In this document: piece after piece, positions 40,691 to 51,100 of the stretch
Numbering within the stretch: the first letter of the stretch is position 1
Layout: every line of letters starts with the position of its first letter
Source of the DNA: CAYLJJ01 sp964384025
GTDB lineage: Bacteria > Myxococcota_A > Bradymonadia > UBA7976 > UBA1532
DNA: 53,110 nt
Assembly: GCA_964384025.1 (NCBI GenBank)
Contig: CAYLJJ010000040.1
Coordinates: 1 to 53,110, forward strand
Reading direction: 5' to 3'
Translations under genes and position numbers: made by a program
Notes under the pieces: model-generated
Told to the model about the DNA's origin: nothing
The model's input: only the letters and a program-made list of their open reading frames with translations
Databases searched by the model: none

Positions 40691-43600
40691 ATGCGCTGGA
40701 TGAGTTTGCTCTTCCTTTTCCCAGCACTTGCTTGGGCGATACCTGGAACCATTCACCAAGAGGGCTTTTTGACGGATGCGCGGGGTGTGCCCCGTGAAGG
40801 CGCCACACAGTTGAGCTTCACCATCTATGAGCAGGTTGAGGGCGGCGCGGCCCTCTGGACCGAGGCGCACAATCTCAATCTCGTCGAAGGCTATTTTAGC
40901 CTTCATCTGGGCGCCCAGAACGCCTTTGGGGCTGCTCTTGATGGTGACTCTCGCTTTCTGAGCCTCTCGGTCGATGGTGTCGAGATGCTGCCACGTGTCC
41001 CTCTGGCCAGCAGCCCCTATGCCTTAACAGCTCAGAATGTCGTCGGTGACATTACCCCTCGCAGCATCAGCGTGGGTGGTCAGCAGGTCATCGATGAGGG
41101 TGGCAACTGGGTGGGTCCTGCTGTCCCTGGTGCTGATGATGGCGTTGGCTATAACACCCCCGCAGCCGCCCTCGCCGCCATTAAGAGTGTCGATGGAGCA
41201 ACCACCGGTCTCGATGCCGACACCCTTGATGGCATCGACAGTGCTGCTTTTCTCCAGAACGGCGATCAGGTCATGGCGCTCCTTCTGAATGCTGATGGAG
41301 CGAACAGTACTGTTGATGCTGATCGTCTGGATGGCCATGACAGCAGCGCCTTTGTCCGCACCGCTGCTCGACTCCTAGAGCTGCTCTTGACTGCCGATGG
41401 AACCAACAGTGGTCTAGATGTTGATACCCTTGATGGTCATGACAGCGTTGAATTTGTCGATGTGACCGATCCAGCTACCGCGGTACAATTATTCAATTTA
41501 CTGTTGACCGTAGATGGGGATGGTTCCGGTCTGGATGCTGATACCCTAGATGGTTTGGAGAGCGAAACCTTCCTCAAAGTCGCTGATCCTGCTACAGCAG
41601 CCGAGGTTTTAAACCTATTGCTCACGGTGGATGGAGCTGGAAGTGCTCTAGATTCTGATTTGCTAGATGGACTTCAGGCAAGTAAGTTTATGCGGTCCGA
41701 TCAGAACACTGGAACCAGTGGCAATCTCTCTGTAGATGGTCTATTTTCCGGAGTTAATGCTCAATTTACGGGCACGCTTACCGCCGATCGAGTTGAAGCC
41801 GATAGTATTCATGCAGATATAATTAGATTAATCCCTGCTGATATTGCACCAAATAGTGCCGGTGAAGGTTCTCTGTATTTTGACAATCCCAGTAGTCAAA
41901 TCAAGTATTTTAGCAATGGAATGTGGCAATCTATGGATAGTTGCGCTGGATCTAATATGGGTGGCAATTTGGTTGCCCTGGTAAATACTGGATACACTCT
42001 TCGTCATCCTAATACTATAGTCGAAAAACTCATCGACCTCGATTATTATGGTATTGAGAACTTTGATCGTGTCCCTATTCAAGTTTTCAGTGGAGCTAAC
42101 GAAGTCCCCTCCAAAGTTATCCGTTGGTTCGATAATAACAGGAAATTACTATTAAGGTGGAAGCTGGGCGGTTCGAATATGCATTCTAAAAATACTGCAA
42201 TAGAATATACAATTAGGATCAATTCTAATATGTCAAACCATGATATACCTAGAGAATTCGCTATACATGCCAGTTCCGATGCAGGTCCAGCAAGTTTTTG
42301 GTGGGCTTATAACAACTACGATGGGAATTTTGGTGGCTTTGCCGAAGTAAATACAGGATACGAAAACAGTGATGTTACTGTTTTTGACAAGGACAATGAT
42401 GGTGATTATGATATCGTAATCACACATGATAATAATGGGGATCATGGTCTTAGTATTTGGGAAAACAATGGTTCTGAAAACTTTAGTAAAGTAAGCACCT
42501 TTGATAATGATGGAAACTGGGCTGGCGTGGACTCTGCTGATTTTAATGAGGATGGCCACATCGACTTCGTTGCTAGTTATGGATACAGTTCATTCCTGAA
42601 CACTAGATTATACCTTAATAATGGAAATGGTACCTTTACACAGGGTGGAGACCTTGGACAGTGCGGTTCATGCACATGGGCACGTCGTGTCTCTGCCGGT
42701 GATTTCGATGGAGACAGCAATATGGACATTGTATCTGGTGGACATGGAAGTAATTGCCCGATATGCGTATATTGGGGTGATGGGAATGGCAATTTTTCTG
42801 CCCCTGAGGCAATCGCTAATAGTAATGGAAGCAGTGATATACATGGTATAACTTGCGCGGACGTTGACCATGACGGTGATGATGATTTGTTTGCACATTA
42901 TAATCAACGTGTTCCTCTTCTCTATCTTTCCAACGGGAACACTCGTTCATTTGAAAATGGAACGGCTTCTTTCACTAATGATGGCTGGAACCCTAACAGT
43001 ATTACCAGTTCATGGTATGACATGTCGGTTTGGGATGTCAACAAAGATGGTACACTTGATATGACAGGTTCAAACTGGGACAATAGTGGCAAAGCCTTTG
43101 TTGCATTTGGTAAAAACAGAATGCCTGGAGGATTTCCTGATCAATGGCAGACATTCAACACAGAAATCCATACAGCAGGCACGACTTGTATGGAATTTAC
43201 CGGGCCAGACCCATCTAGGATCAATGTTGAAATTATGCATGGTGTTTTCTATAAATCATGTCTTGATATCCTTAATAATGGTGCATCTAATGGAGATGGT
43301 GTATACACCATTAAACCCGATGGTATGAGTTATACCAAAGTCTACTGTGATATGACCAACAATGAAGGCGGATGGACACTCGTGTTATCTGTGGGGATGG
43401 GCAAAGAAATCATTCATACTGTACTTAGAAGGGCAGAAGATTCGGATCGGCTTGCTACACTCGGCCCTAATCAACCATCAGCCAATATGTTATATAAGTT
43501 CAGTGATGCTGAGATCAATAAGATCAAAACCACTCAAGACGCACAGATCGGCTATTGGGTAGTCACTCCCGGTAATGGTGACAGTGGAGAAGGCACGTTA

Positions 43601-43912
43601 GGTGCGCAGTCTTTTCATCGTGGTGATTGTATCTTCCAACTTGCTACGCTCGAAAACGACATCAGCAATGAGTGTCTACAGCAAGTTGCAAATACATTTA
43701 CTGATTCTCCCAATTGGCAGATGGGTGTACACTGGTGGCCAAATCGTGAGGGATATCGCTGGGCCTTTGGCTATCAAGTGGGTGACCATGGCCCCTTGGG
43801 GGGGGTGTGTTACAACGGTGGTGAAGGTCTTGGTGCACACTCTGGTGGAAATGCTCCTTTCCATCGTGGCTGGTGTAGTAGCCAGGCTTGGGGTCAAGTC
43901 TGGGTGCGATAG
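40691..43912 (+). CDS. Modular secreted surface protein 2: chassis, five LDGxDS repeats, FG-GAP-like repeats, fibrinogen-like C-terminus
   Basis: 1073 residues from ATG 40691, six bases after GAGG; ATG 40688 is also possible and a longer frame from 40538 is rejected. Order: signal peptide (MRWMSLLFLFPALAWA); chassis domain (about 17-160); five LDGxDS repeats of 34-39 residues (about 168-340); an unassigned domain (about 420-555, VEKLIDLDYYGIENFDRVP); FG-GAP/VCBS-like repeats with calcium-type loops (about 560-745: DKDNDGDYDI, DFNEDGHIDF, DFDGDSNMDI, DVDHDGDDDL); and a fibrinogen/intelectin-like domain (about 857-1073: SCLDILNNGASNGDGVYTI, VYCDMTNNEGGWTLV). Such C-terminal domains are usually sugar- or acetyl-group-binding lectins. 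The second half is far more AT-rich than the first. Likely secreted and used for recognition or adhesion. Confidence 0.8.
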   Translation: MRWMSLLFLFPALAWAIPGTIHQEGFLTDARGVPREGATQLSFTIYEQVEGGAALWTEAHNLNLVEGYFSLHLGAQNAFGAALDGDSRFLSLSVDGVEMLPRVPLASSPYALTAQNVVGDITPRSISVGGQQVIDEGGNWVGPAVPGADDGVGYNTPAAALAAIKSVDGATTGLDADTLDGIDSAAFLQNGDQVMALLLNADGANSTVDADRLDGHDSSAFVRTAARLLELLLTADGTNSGLDVDTLDGHDSVEFVDVTDPATAVQLFNLLLTVDGDGSGLDADTLDGLESETFLKVADPATAAEVLNLLLTVDGAGSALDSDLLDGLQASKFMRSDQNTGTSGNLSVDGLFSGVNAQFTGTLTADRVEADSIHADIIRLIPADIAPNSAGEGSLYFDNPSSQIKYFSNGMWQSMDSCAGSNMGGNLVALVNTGYTLRHPNTIVEKLIDLDYYGIENFDRVPIQVFSGANEVPSKVIRWFDNNRKLLLRWKLGGSNMHSKNTAIEYTIRINSNMSNHDIPREFAIHASSDAGPASFWWAYNNYDGNFGGFAEVNTGYENSDVTVFDKDNDGDYDIVITHDNNGDHGLSIWENNGSENFSKVSTFDNDGNWAGVDSADFNEDGHIDFVASYGYSSFLNTRLYLNNGNGTFTQGGDLGQCGSCTWARRVSAGDFDGDSNMDIVSGGHGSNCPICVYWGDGNGNFSAPEAIANSNGSSDIHGITCADVDHDGDDDLFAHYNQRVPLLYLSNGNTRSFENGTASFTNDGWNPNSITSSWYDMSVWDVNKDGTLDMTGSNWDNSGKAFVAFGKNRMPGGFPDQWQTFNTEIHTAGTTCMEFTGPDPSRINVEIMHGVFYKSCLDILNNGASNGDGVYTIKPDGMSYTKVYCDMTNNEGGWTLVLSVGMGKEIIHTVLRRAEDSDRLATLGPNQPSANMLYKFSDAEINKIKTTQDAQIGYWVVTPGNGDSGEGTLGAQSFHRGDCIFQLATLENDISNECLQQVANTFTDSPNWQMGVHWWPNREGYRWAFGYQVGDHGPLGGVCYNGGEGLGAHSGGNAPFHRGWCSSQAWGQVWVR

Positions 43913-43997
43913 ACCATCTCCCCTTCCACTGATCTCTCCAGTCAGCAGATACCCTTCGACTCATTCACCCATCCAGGCTTTCTCCTTGCTCAGAATG

Positions 43998-44069
43998 GGC
44001 ATATCCGACCTTTCCCCTAGGCTCAGATTTCTGTATTCTTCTACAGCTATTGAAAATTCGAGGTCGATG
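43998..44069 (+). promoter_or_regulatory. Conserved 72-bp upstream block of surface-protein gene 3
   Basis: This is the counterpart of 40619-40690. Five of the six differences would change the amino acid if the block were translated in the downstream frame, so conservation looks like that of a leader or promoter rather than of coding sequence. It lies in the 157-base gap between genes 2 and 3, which implies that gene 3 has its own expression signals. Confidence 0.6.
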
Positions 44070-47000
44070 ATGCGCTGGATGAGTTTACTCTTCCTTTTCC
44101 CTACACTTGCCTGGGCGATACCTGGAACCATTCATCAAGAGGGTTTTTTAACGGATGCGCGGGGTGTGCCCCATGAAGGCGCCACGCAGTTGGGCTTTGG
44201 CATTTATGGACTGCCCGAGGGAGGTGCGGCCCTCTGGTCCGAGGTGCATAATTTCAACATCGTCAGTGGCTACTACAGCCTCCTCCTCGGGGAGCAGAAT
44301 GCCTTTGGGGATATCTTTGAAGGTGCTCAAGGTGCCTGCGTACCCTCTAATGTAGCTCAGGGTAAACCGACTCGCCAATCCTCAGGAAACAACTCAGCAA
44401 AAGCCGTTGATGGCAATACAAGCGGTAACTACAACAGCGGCTCTGTCACCCACACCGGCAGTGAAAACATGGCTTGGTGGGAGGTCGATCTTGGAGAGAG
44501 TCAACAGATTTTTGAGATTGAGACCTGGAATCGAACCGACTGCTGTGCTAACCGACTAAGCAATTTCTACATCTTCGTCTCCAATACCCCCTTTGCTTCC
44601 AATAATGCTGAGGAGACACGCAATCAGGCAGGGGTGTGGTCACATCATGTACCCGGCACCGGTCAAAACCCCACCTCAGTTGAGGTTAACCAGCAAGGCC
44701 GCTATGTCAGGGTGCAACTGGCGGGCACCAATTATCTGTCCTTAGCCGAGGTGGTTGTCAAGGCCTGCTCCAGCACGACTCGTTACCTGGGTGTCTCAGT
44801 CGATGGGGCTGAGCTGCTCCCCCGTGTTCAATTGGCCAGCGTACCCTATGCTCTACAAGCCCAGAACGCTGTAGGCGATATCCATCCTCGTAGTATCAGT
44901 GTGGGTGGTCAACAAGTCATTGATGAGAATGGCAACTGGGTCGGCCCCCAGGTCCCCGGTGCATTTGATGGAATCGGCTATAACACCCCACAAGAAGCCC
45001 TTAATGCCATCAAGGAGGTAGATGGAGCTAATAGTGGTCTGGATGCTGACCTACTCGATGGCTTCGACAGCGCCGCCTTTCTACAAAATGGCGGTCAGGT
45101 TTTAGCCCTCGTCCTCGCTGCTGATGGAGCTGGTAGTGGCCTCGATGCAGATACGCTCGATGGCCATGACAGCGGTGCCTTTGTGCGCACCGCCGCTGAG
45201 CTGCTTGCGCTGCTCCTGACCACGGATGGAGCGGGTAGTGGTATCGACGCTGACCGTCTAGATGGGCACGATAGTACCGAATTTATCAATGTCACTGATC
45301 CGGCCACAGCAGCTCAACTGCTCAATCTACTGTCGACCGTGGATGGAGATGGCTCAGGCTTAGATGTGGATGCACTCGATGGTTTGGGAGGTGAGGCTTT
45401 CCTAAAAGCAGCTGATCCAGCCACAGCAGCTGAAATCTTAAATCTTCTAATCACCGTGGATGGTGCTGGTAGTAGTCTGGATGCAGACTTGATAGATGGT
45501 CTCCATGCCAGTCAATTTATGCGAGTAGATCAAGATGCGAGTACCAGTGGCGCACTCTCTGTTGATGGTCCATTATCGGGTGGTAATGCTAATTTTACTG
45601 GCACCTTTGCTGCCAATCGAGTTGAAGCGAGCCAAATACATACCAATGTGCTTAGACTTATCCCATCAAATGCAGCTCCTGAGGGGGTGAATGATGGTAC
45701 GATCTATTTTGATAATCCTGCTAGTGAGGTAAGGTACCTTAGGAATGGTGAATGGAAGCCAATGAACAGTTGCTCGGGCGGTGGTGGCGGTGGTGCGGTT
45801 AATAGTAGTGGCTTGGTGGCAGTGGTGGATACAGGTTATGCCCCTCGCCATACAAATACGGTGGTTGAGAAGCTCATCGACTTTGATTTACTTGGCATCA
45901 ATAATACCAATGTTATACCAATCCAAGTGTTTAGAGATGGCGTCGAAGTACCTTCTGATGTAGTTCGTTGGTTTGATAGTAATAAAAAAGCGATGTTGCG
46001 GTGGAAAATTGGTGGTGCAGGTATGACTCCTAAAGAATCTGTAGTAACCTATGATATTAAGCTTGATTCTGCTGGTGCAGCTCATACGATGCCCAAAGAG
46101 TTTGCAATTCATGCCAGTTCTGACGCAGCTCCGAATAGTTTCTGGTGGGCATACAGCAATTACGACGGTACTTTTGGTCCATTTACTGAAATAGGTACCG
46201 GTTATGAAAACAGCGATGTTGTTATTTTTGATAAAGACTATGATAATGATTATGATTTTGCAATTACGCATGATAATAATGGCAATCATGGCCTAAGTAT
46301 CTGGGAAAACGATGGCTCTGAGAATTTCAGCAAGGTTCAGACCTTCGATAGCGATGGAAATTGGTCTGGTGTTGATGTAGCTGATTTTAATGAGGATGGT
46401 TACATCGATATCATAGCCAACTATGGATATGACGCGACTGCAAATGCTAGGCTCTATCTTAATGATGGCAGTGGCAACTTTGCCCAAGGCCCAAGTATTA
46501 ATCCATGCAATGGATGTGGATGGGCTCGACGTGTTGCAGCTGGTGACTTTAATCATGATGGTAATATCGATCTTATAAGTGGCACATACACACCCAGTGG
46601 TTGTCCAATTTGTGTTTATTGGGGTGATGGTCGTGGTGGTTTTTCAGATGTTGGAACTGTTGCAAATAGTTCAGCTTCACATACTGATACCCATGGTATG
46701 GCTTGTGCTGACGTCGATCATGACGGAGACGATGATCTATTTGTACATAAATCAAGTCGCAACCCTCTATTGTTTCGATCCAATGGAAGCATGCGTTCAT
46801 TCGAAAATGGTACAGCATCTTTCACTAATGATGGTTGGAACCCCAATAGTGCGACCAGTTCATGGTATGATATAAGTATTTGGGATGTCAACAAAGATGG
46901 AACCCTCGATATGTCAGGTTCAGATTGGGGTAATAGTGGCCGAGCCTTTATTGCCTTTGGCCAATATAGTACATTGGGAGGGTTTCCAGATTCATGGCAA

Positions 47001-47762
47001 TCTGTTGTGACAAATATTCATACTGCGGGTACAACTTGTATGGAATTTGCTGGACCAAGACGAACACGTGTTGACATCCAGATTCGTAACAGCCAAATAT
47101 ATAAGTCCTGCCTTGACATTCTCAACAATGATGCATCTCGCGGTGACGGCGTTTATACCATCAGCCCTCCCGGCCTAGGCCTGACCAAAGTCTACTGCGA
47201 TATGACTCATAACGGAGGTGGGTGGACGCTTGTACTCTCAGCTGGGACAGACAAAGAGATCATCCATCCATCATTGAGGGGGCCTTCTAATGCTGATCAG
47301 CTCGCGGTGCAAGAGGCTGCTCAGCCACCCAACGGCGTCCTCTACAAGTTTAGTGATACAGCGATCAATCGCATTAAGAGCACAAGAGATGAGAAAATTG
47401 GCTATTGGGTGGTGACACCTGGCAGTGGCAGCAGTGGTGCAGGTACAATCGGCGCACAAAGCTTCTATCGGGGTGACTGTGTCTTCCAATTGGCCCAACT
47501 TGAAACAGAACTCTCAGAAGAGTGTCAGCAGTCTGTTGCCAATACATTTACGGATAACCCCGATTGGCAACCAGGCGCACATTGGTGGTTTAACCGCGAG
47601 GGCTATCGCTGGGCCTTCGGCTATCAAGTCGGCGAGAATGGTCCCTTAGCAGGTGCCTGCTATGAGGGCGGTGAAGGTCTTGGTGCACATGCGGCCCCCT
47701 ATGCGCCCTTCCACCGAGGCTGGTGTTCAAGCAAGGCCTGGGGTCAGGTCTGGGTCAGATAA
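44070..47762 (+). CDS. Modular secreted surface protein 3: chassis with inserted F5/8-type lectin domain, five LDGxDS repeats, FG-GAP-like repeats, fibrinogen-like C-terminus
   Basis: 1230 residues from ATG 44070; an open frame reaching back to 43602 overlaps gene 2 and is rejected. The layout copies protein 2: signal peptide MRWMSLLFLFPTLAWA, chassis, five LDGxDS repeats (about 320-495), the VEKLIDFDLLGINN domain, FG-GAP-like loops (DKDYDNDYDF, DFNEDGYIDI, DFNHDGNIDL, DVDHDGDDDL) and a fibrinogen-like end (about 1013-1230). Unique here is an insert at about residues 88-233 within the chassis, beginning VPSNVAQGKPTRQSSG and containing MAWWEVDLGESQQIFEIE and GRYVRVQL. This is a clear F5/8 type C / fucolectin domain. 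It sits exactly where the other two proteins have a short 'DSRFLSLSVDG'-type turn. The insert is bounded by Cys residues (GACVPSN and VVKACSS). Confidence 0.82.
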   Translation: MRWMSLLFLFPTLAWAIPGTIHQEGFLTDARGVPHEGATQLGFGIYGLPEGGAALWSEVHNFNIVSGYYSLLLGEQNAFGDIFEGAQGACVPSNVAQGKPTRQSSGNNSAKAVDGNTSGNYNSGSVTHTGSENMAWWEVDLGESQQIFEIETWNRTDCCANRLSNFYIFVSNTPFASNNAEETRNQAGVWSHHVPGTGQNPTSVEVNQQGRYVRVQLAGTNYLSLAEVVVKACSSTTRYLGVSVDGAELLPRVQLASVPYALQAQNAVGDIHPRSISVGGQQVIDENGNWVGPQVPGAFDGIGYNTPQEALNAIKEVDGANSGLDADLLDGFDSAAFLQNGGQVLALVLAADGAGSGLDADTLDGHDSGAFVRTAAELLALLLTTDGAGSGIDADRLDGHDSTEFINVTDPATAAQLLNLLSTVDGDGSGLDVDALDGLGGEAFLKAADPATAAEILNLLITVDGAGSSLDADLIDGLHASQFMRVDQDASTSGALSVDGPLSGGNANFTGTFAANRVEASQIHTNVLRLIPSNAAPEGVNDGTIYFDNPASEVRYLRNGEWKPMNSCSGGGGGGAVNSSGLVAVVDTGYAPRHTNTVVEKLIDFDLLGINNTNVIPIQVFRDGVEVPSDVVRWFDSNKKAMLRWKIGGAGMTPKESVVTYDIKLDSAGAAHTMPKEFAIHASSDAAPNSFWWAYSNYDGTFGPFTEIGTGYENSDVVIFDKDYDNDYDFAITHDNNGNHGLSIWENDGSENFSKVQTFDSDGNWSGVDVADFNEDGYIDIIANYGYDATANARLYLNDGSGNFAQGPSINPCNGCGWARRVAAGDFNHDGNIDLISGTYTPSGCPICVYWGDGRGGFSDVGTVANSSASHTDTHGMACADVDHDGDDDLFVHKSSRNPLLFRSNGSMRSFENGTASFTNDGWNPNSATSSWYDISIWDVNKDGTLDMSGSDWGNSGRAFIAFGQYSTLGGFPDSWQSVVTNIHTAGTTCMEFAGPRRTRVDIQIRNSQIYKSCLDILNNDASRGDGVYTISPPGLGLTKVYCDMTHNGGGWTLVLSAGTDKEIIHPSLRGPSNADQLAVQEAAQPPNGVLYKFSDTAINRIKSTRDEKIGYWVVTPGSGSSGAGTIGAQSFYRGDCVFQLAQLETELSEECQQSVANTFTDNPDWQPGAHWWFNREGYRWAFGYQVGENGPLAGACYEGGEGLGAHAAPYAPFHRGWCSSKAWGQVWVR

Positions 47763-48150
47763 GCCAAGGCCTCAATATAGATAAAAGATATGGCTGCGAT
47801 CCTTTTTGAACGACGGTGATTTATACCAGATAAATCGCTGTAAATAATACGCTTATCGTTCGAGCTGCTGAGCGGTAGTCTCCAAAGAACCCAAAGCCTC
47901 GATAGCACACAAGCCCCTCTTTTCCTCGTTTCGAGGCGATCCAAAATCGAGGAACAAGTTGCAAACCAAGCCATAGGGTTCTGGCCAGCCCTTAACCCCA
48001 GATCCGAGGTCCGCGATGATATGCCGGATATTTTCAAGTATCTGGTTTTGTTGACCTCTCATATCACCCAAAGAGAGCCACATCCTTTTAATTTGCTATA
48101 GGCTGCGCCAATACGGACCCTGAGCCTGATTCTTCATTAGGAGAGAAAAG
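47763..48150. other. Intergenic region before the Cys-rich lipoprotein gene
   Basis: 388 bases with no supportable gene on either strand; the minus-strand frames here lack recognisable content. Near the right end TTGCTATAGGCTG (48096-48108) could contain an extended -10-like element, and AGGAGAG about ten bases before the ATG is a good ribosome site for the lipoprotein gene. Confidence 0.35.
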
Positions 48151-51100
48151 ATGAAAGCGCTTCCTCCCAGCCTGTTCTCATTGCTGCTCTTTACAGCGGC
48201 CTGCGACTCAGACTTGAACCCCTCCGCTGACAGTGATGGGGGTGGATCTGAGCCCTGTGTTCATCAATGCGAGCCAGATGAGTCTATCTGTGATCTCACA
48301 GGACCTCAAAGCTGTGGAGATATCGACGGAGATGGCTGTCGTGAGTTTTTACCCGCGCAGCCCTGCCCCTCAGAGATGCACTGCGAGGCGGGCAGCTGTG
48401 TCGCCGCAGGCGAGCCCTGTCAGGATGAATGTCATCAAGAGAGTCTGCGAGAGTGCAATGAAGAGGGCTCTCGCCGCTGTGGAAACTTTGATGAGGATCC
48501 CTGCTTTGAGTGGTCCGCCAGTGTGGCCTGTGAGGAGGGGATGAGCTGTCGAGGAGGAGAGTGCCTTCCCAACTGCGTGAACGTGTGTGAGGCGGGGGAG
48601 AGTCGCTGTGAGGGAAACTCCATCGTTCGCTGTGAAGATCAAGATGGGGATGGCTGCTTAGAGTTTGGAGCGCCAAGCTCCTGCCCAGAGGCTGAGCGCT
48701 GTGATGATGACCAGTGTGTCTCCACAGCTCAACCCTGTAATGATGCTTGCGAGGGAGAAGGCTTAGAGGTCTGCGATGGAGAGCAGCAGTTTCGCCGCTG
48801 TGGTCAGTATGATGCCGATCCCTGTTTGGACCTCTCGGCGCCCATCCCCTGCGCCTCCTTTGAGTCCTGTGAAGCGGGCTCTTGCCTATTGGTCTGCGTC
48901 AATGAGTGTACGGTGGGTGCGCGACAGTGCCTAGAGGATGGAACCAGCACCTGTGGCAACTTTGATTGGGATCCCTGCTTAGAGTGGGGGCCGGTGGACC
49001 ACTGTCGTCCTGATGAGCGCTGTGACAACGGCCAATGTGTCCCTGAGGAGCAGTCCTGTGAGGATCTCTGCGAGGCGAGCAGCCGTCGCTGTGGAGAGAT
49101 CGGCGTGGAGAGTTGTGGAGACTATGATTCTGATCCCTGCGCTGAGTGGAGCGCTCCGATCCTCTGCCCCTCGGGGACCCGCTGTGAGGCTCAGGGAGAG
49201 TGTATCGTGGATTGTCAGGATGAGTGCTCTGCCGATGCGCGGCGCTGTGAAGGCAACGGCCTGAGTATCTGTGGTCAGTACGATGCGGATCCTTGTCGAG
49301 AGTGGAGCCCCTCCAGCCCCTGTCCTCAGGATGAGAGCTGCTCTGATGGAGCCTGTCGTCGGGAGTGTGTAGATGACTGTGAGGCAGAGAACCGCTCTTG
49401 TGCAGGAGAGGGGGGTGTTCAGCTCTGTGGGCAATATGACGCGGATCCCTGTCTAGATCTCTCCAGCGTGATCCCCTGCGCGGGTAGCGAGCGCTGTGAA
49501 GAGGGCGTCTGTGTTCCGCTCTGTGTAGATGAGTGCGAAGCTCGAACGCGACGTTGCTGGGGAGATGGCTATGAAATCTGTGGCGACTTTGATCCAGATC
49601 CCTGCCTAGAGTTTGGCGGCGGCGCCAGCTGTGAGATCAGCTGTGAAGAGGGCGCATGCCAGATCCCCTGTGAAGATCAGTGTGAACTTGATGAGCGCCG
49701 CTGTGGTGCTGGCGGGGTAGAAACCTGTGGGAACTTCGATGATGATGCTTGCATCGAGTGGAGCCCAGGTGCTCGTTGTCCGTTGGGGACAGGCTGCCAG
49801 GGGGGGCGCTGTGTTGGGGTGATCCATGCAGAGATCGGAGATGCTCAATGCTCTGATGGCTTGGACAATGATGGAGATGGATACGCGGACTGCGATGACT
49901 GGGATTGCAACAACAACCCTGAGGTTACTCTCTGTCCAGGGTTGCGGGAGAACAGCGATCAGCTCTGTAGTGATGGTCTAGACAACAATGAGAATGGATT
50001 CATCGACTGCGAAGATTTTTCCTGTAGTCGAAACAATTGGGTGAGCGTCTGTGAGCCGGAGCTGAGCGAGGAGAGCGGGGACATACGCTGCTCTGATGGT
50101 TTGGATAATGACCACGATGGACATATCGACTGTGATGATTTTGATTGCAGTCGGGATCCTGCGGTGACTGTCTGTGGCTCTCCAGAAAACAGCAACGAGC
50201 TTTGCTCTGACGGACTCGACAATGATGAGAACGGCTTCACCGACTGTAATGACTTTGCCTGTAGCCGCAATCCAGGAGTAGATGTCTGCGGTGAGCCAGC
50301 TCAAGAGAATACTGATTTGCTCTGCAACGATGGTATTGACAATGACAATAATGGTTATATCGATTGTGATGACTTTGGGTGCAGTCGAAATCCAGATGTT
50401 ACTGTTTGCATAGATCCCAATCATCTGGAAAACACGGATAGACTCTGCGATGATGGTATTGACAATGATGAAGATGGCTACTTTGACTGTGATGATTTCA
50501 GCTGTAGTCGGAATCCAGATGTTACTGTTTGCGGTGAATTTATCCAAGAGGACACAGATCTGCTTTGCAACGATGGAATCGACAATGATGGCAATGGTTA
50601 TACTGATTGTGATGATTTCGGCTGTAGTCGCAACCTGAACGTTACTGTCTGTGGCGAATCCGATCTAGAAAACACAGATCTACTTTGCAGTGATGGTGTT
50701 GATAATGACAATAATGGTCATATTGATTGTGACGATTTCGGTTGTAGCCGAACTCCTACTGTGACCGTCTGTGGCGGCAATCCTGGAAATGAGGAGAACA
50801 CAGATGCAGCCTGTAATGATGGCATCGATAATGATGGCAATGGTTATATCGATTGTGATGATTTCGGTTGTAGCCGAACTCCTACTGTGACCGTCTGTGG
50901 CGGCAATCCTGGAANNNNNNNNNNNNNNNNNNNNNNNNNNNNNNNNNNNNNNNNNNNNNNNNNNNNNNNNNNNNNNNNNNNNNNNNNNNNNNNNNNNNNN
51001 NNNNNNNNNNNNNNATGATGGCAATGGTTATATCGATTGTGATGATTTCGGTTGTAGCCGAACTCCTACCGTGACCGTCTGTGGTGGTCCATCTGAAGTT

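Noticed and set aside
43602..44069. In-frame extension upstream of surface-protein gene 3
   Set aside because: It lies over the 3' end of gene 2 in another frame, has no family resemblance, and would bury the clear signal peptide that starts at 44070.
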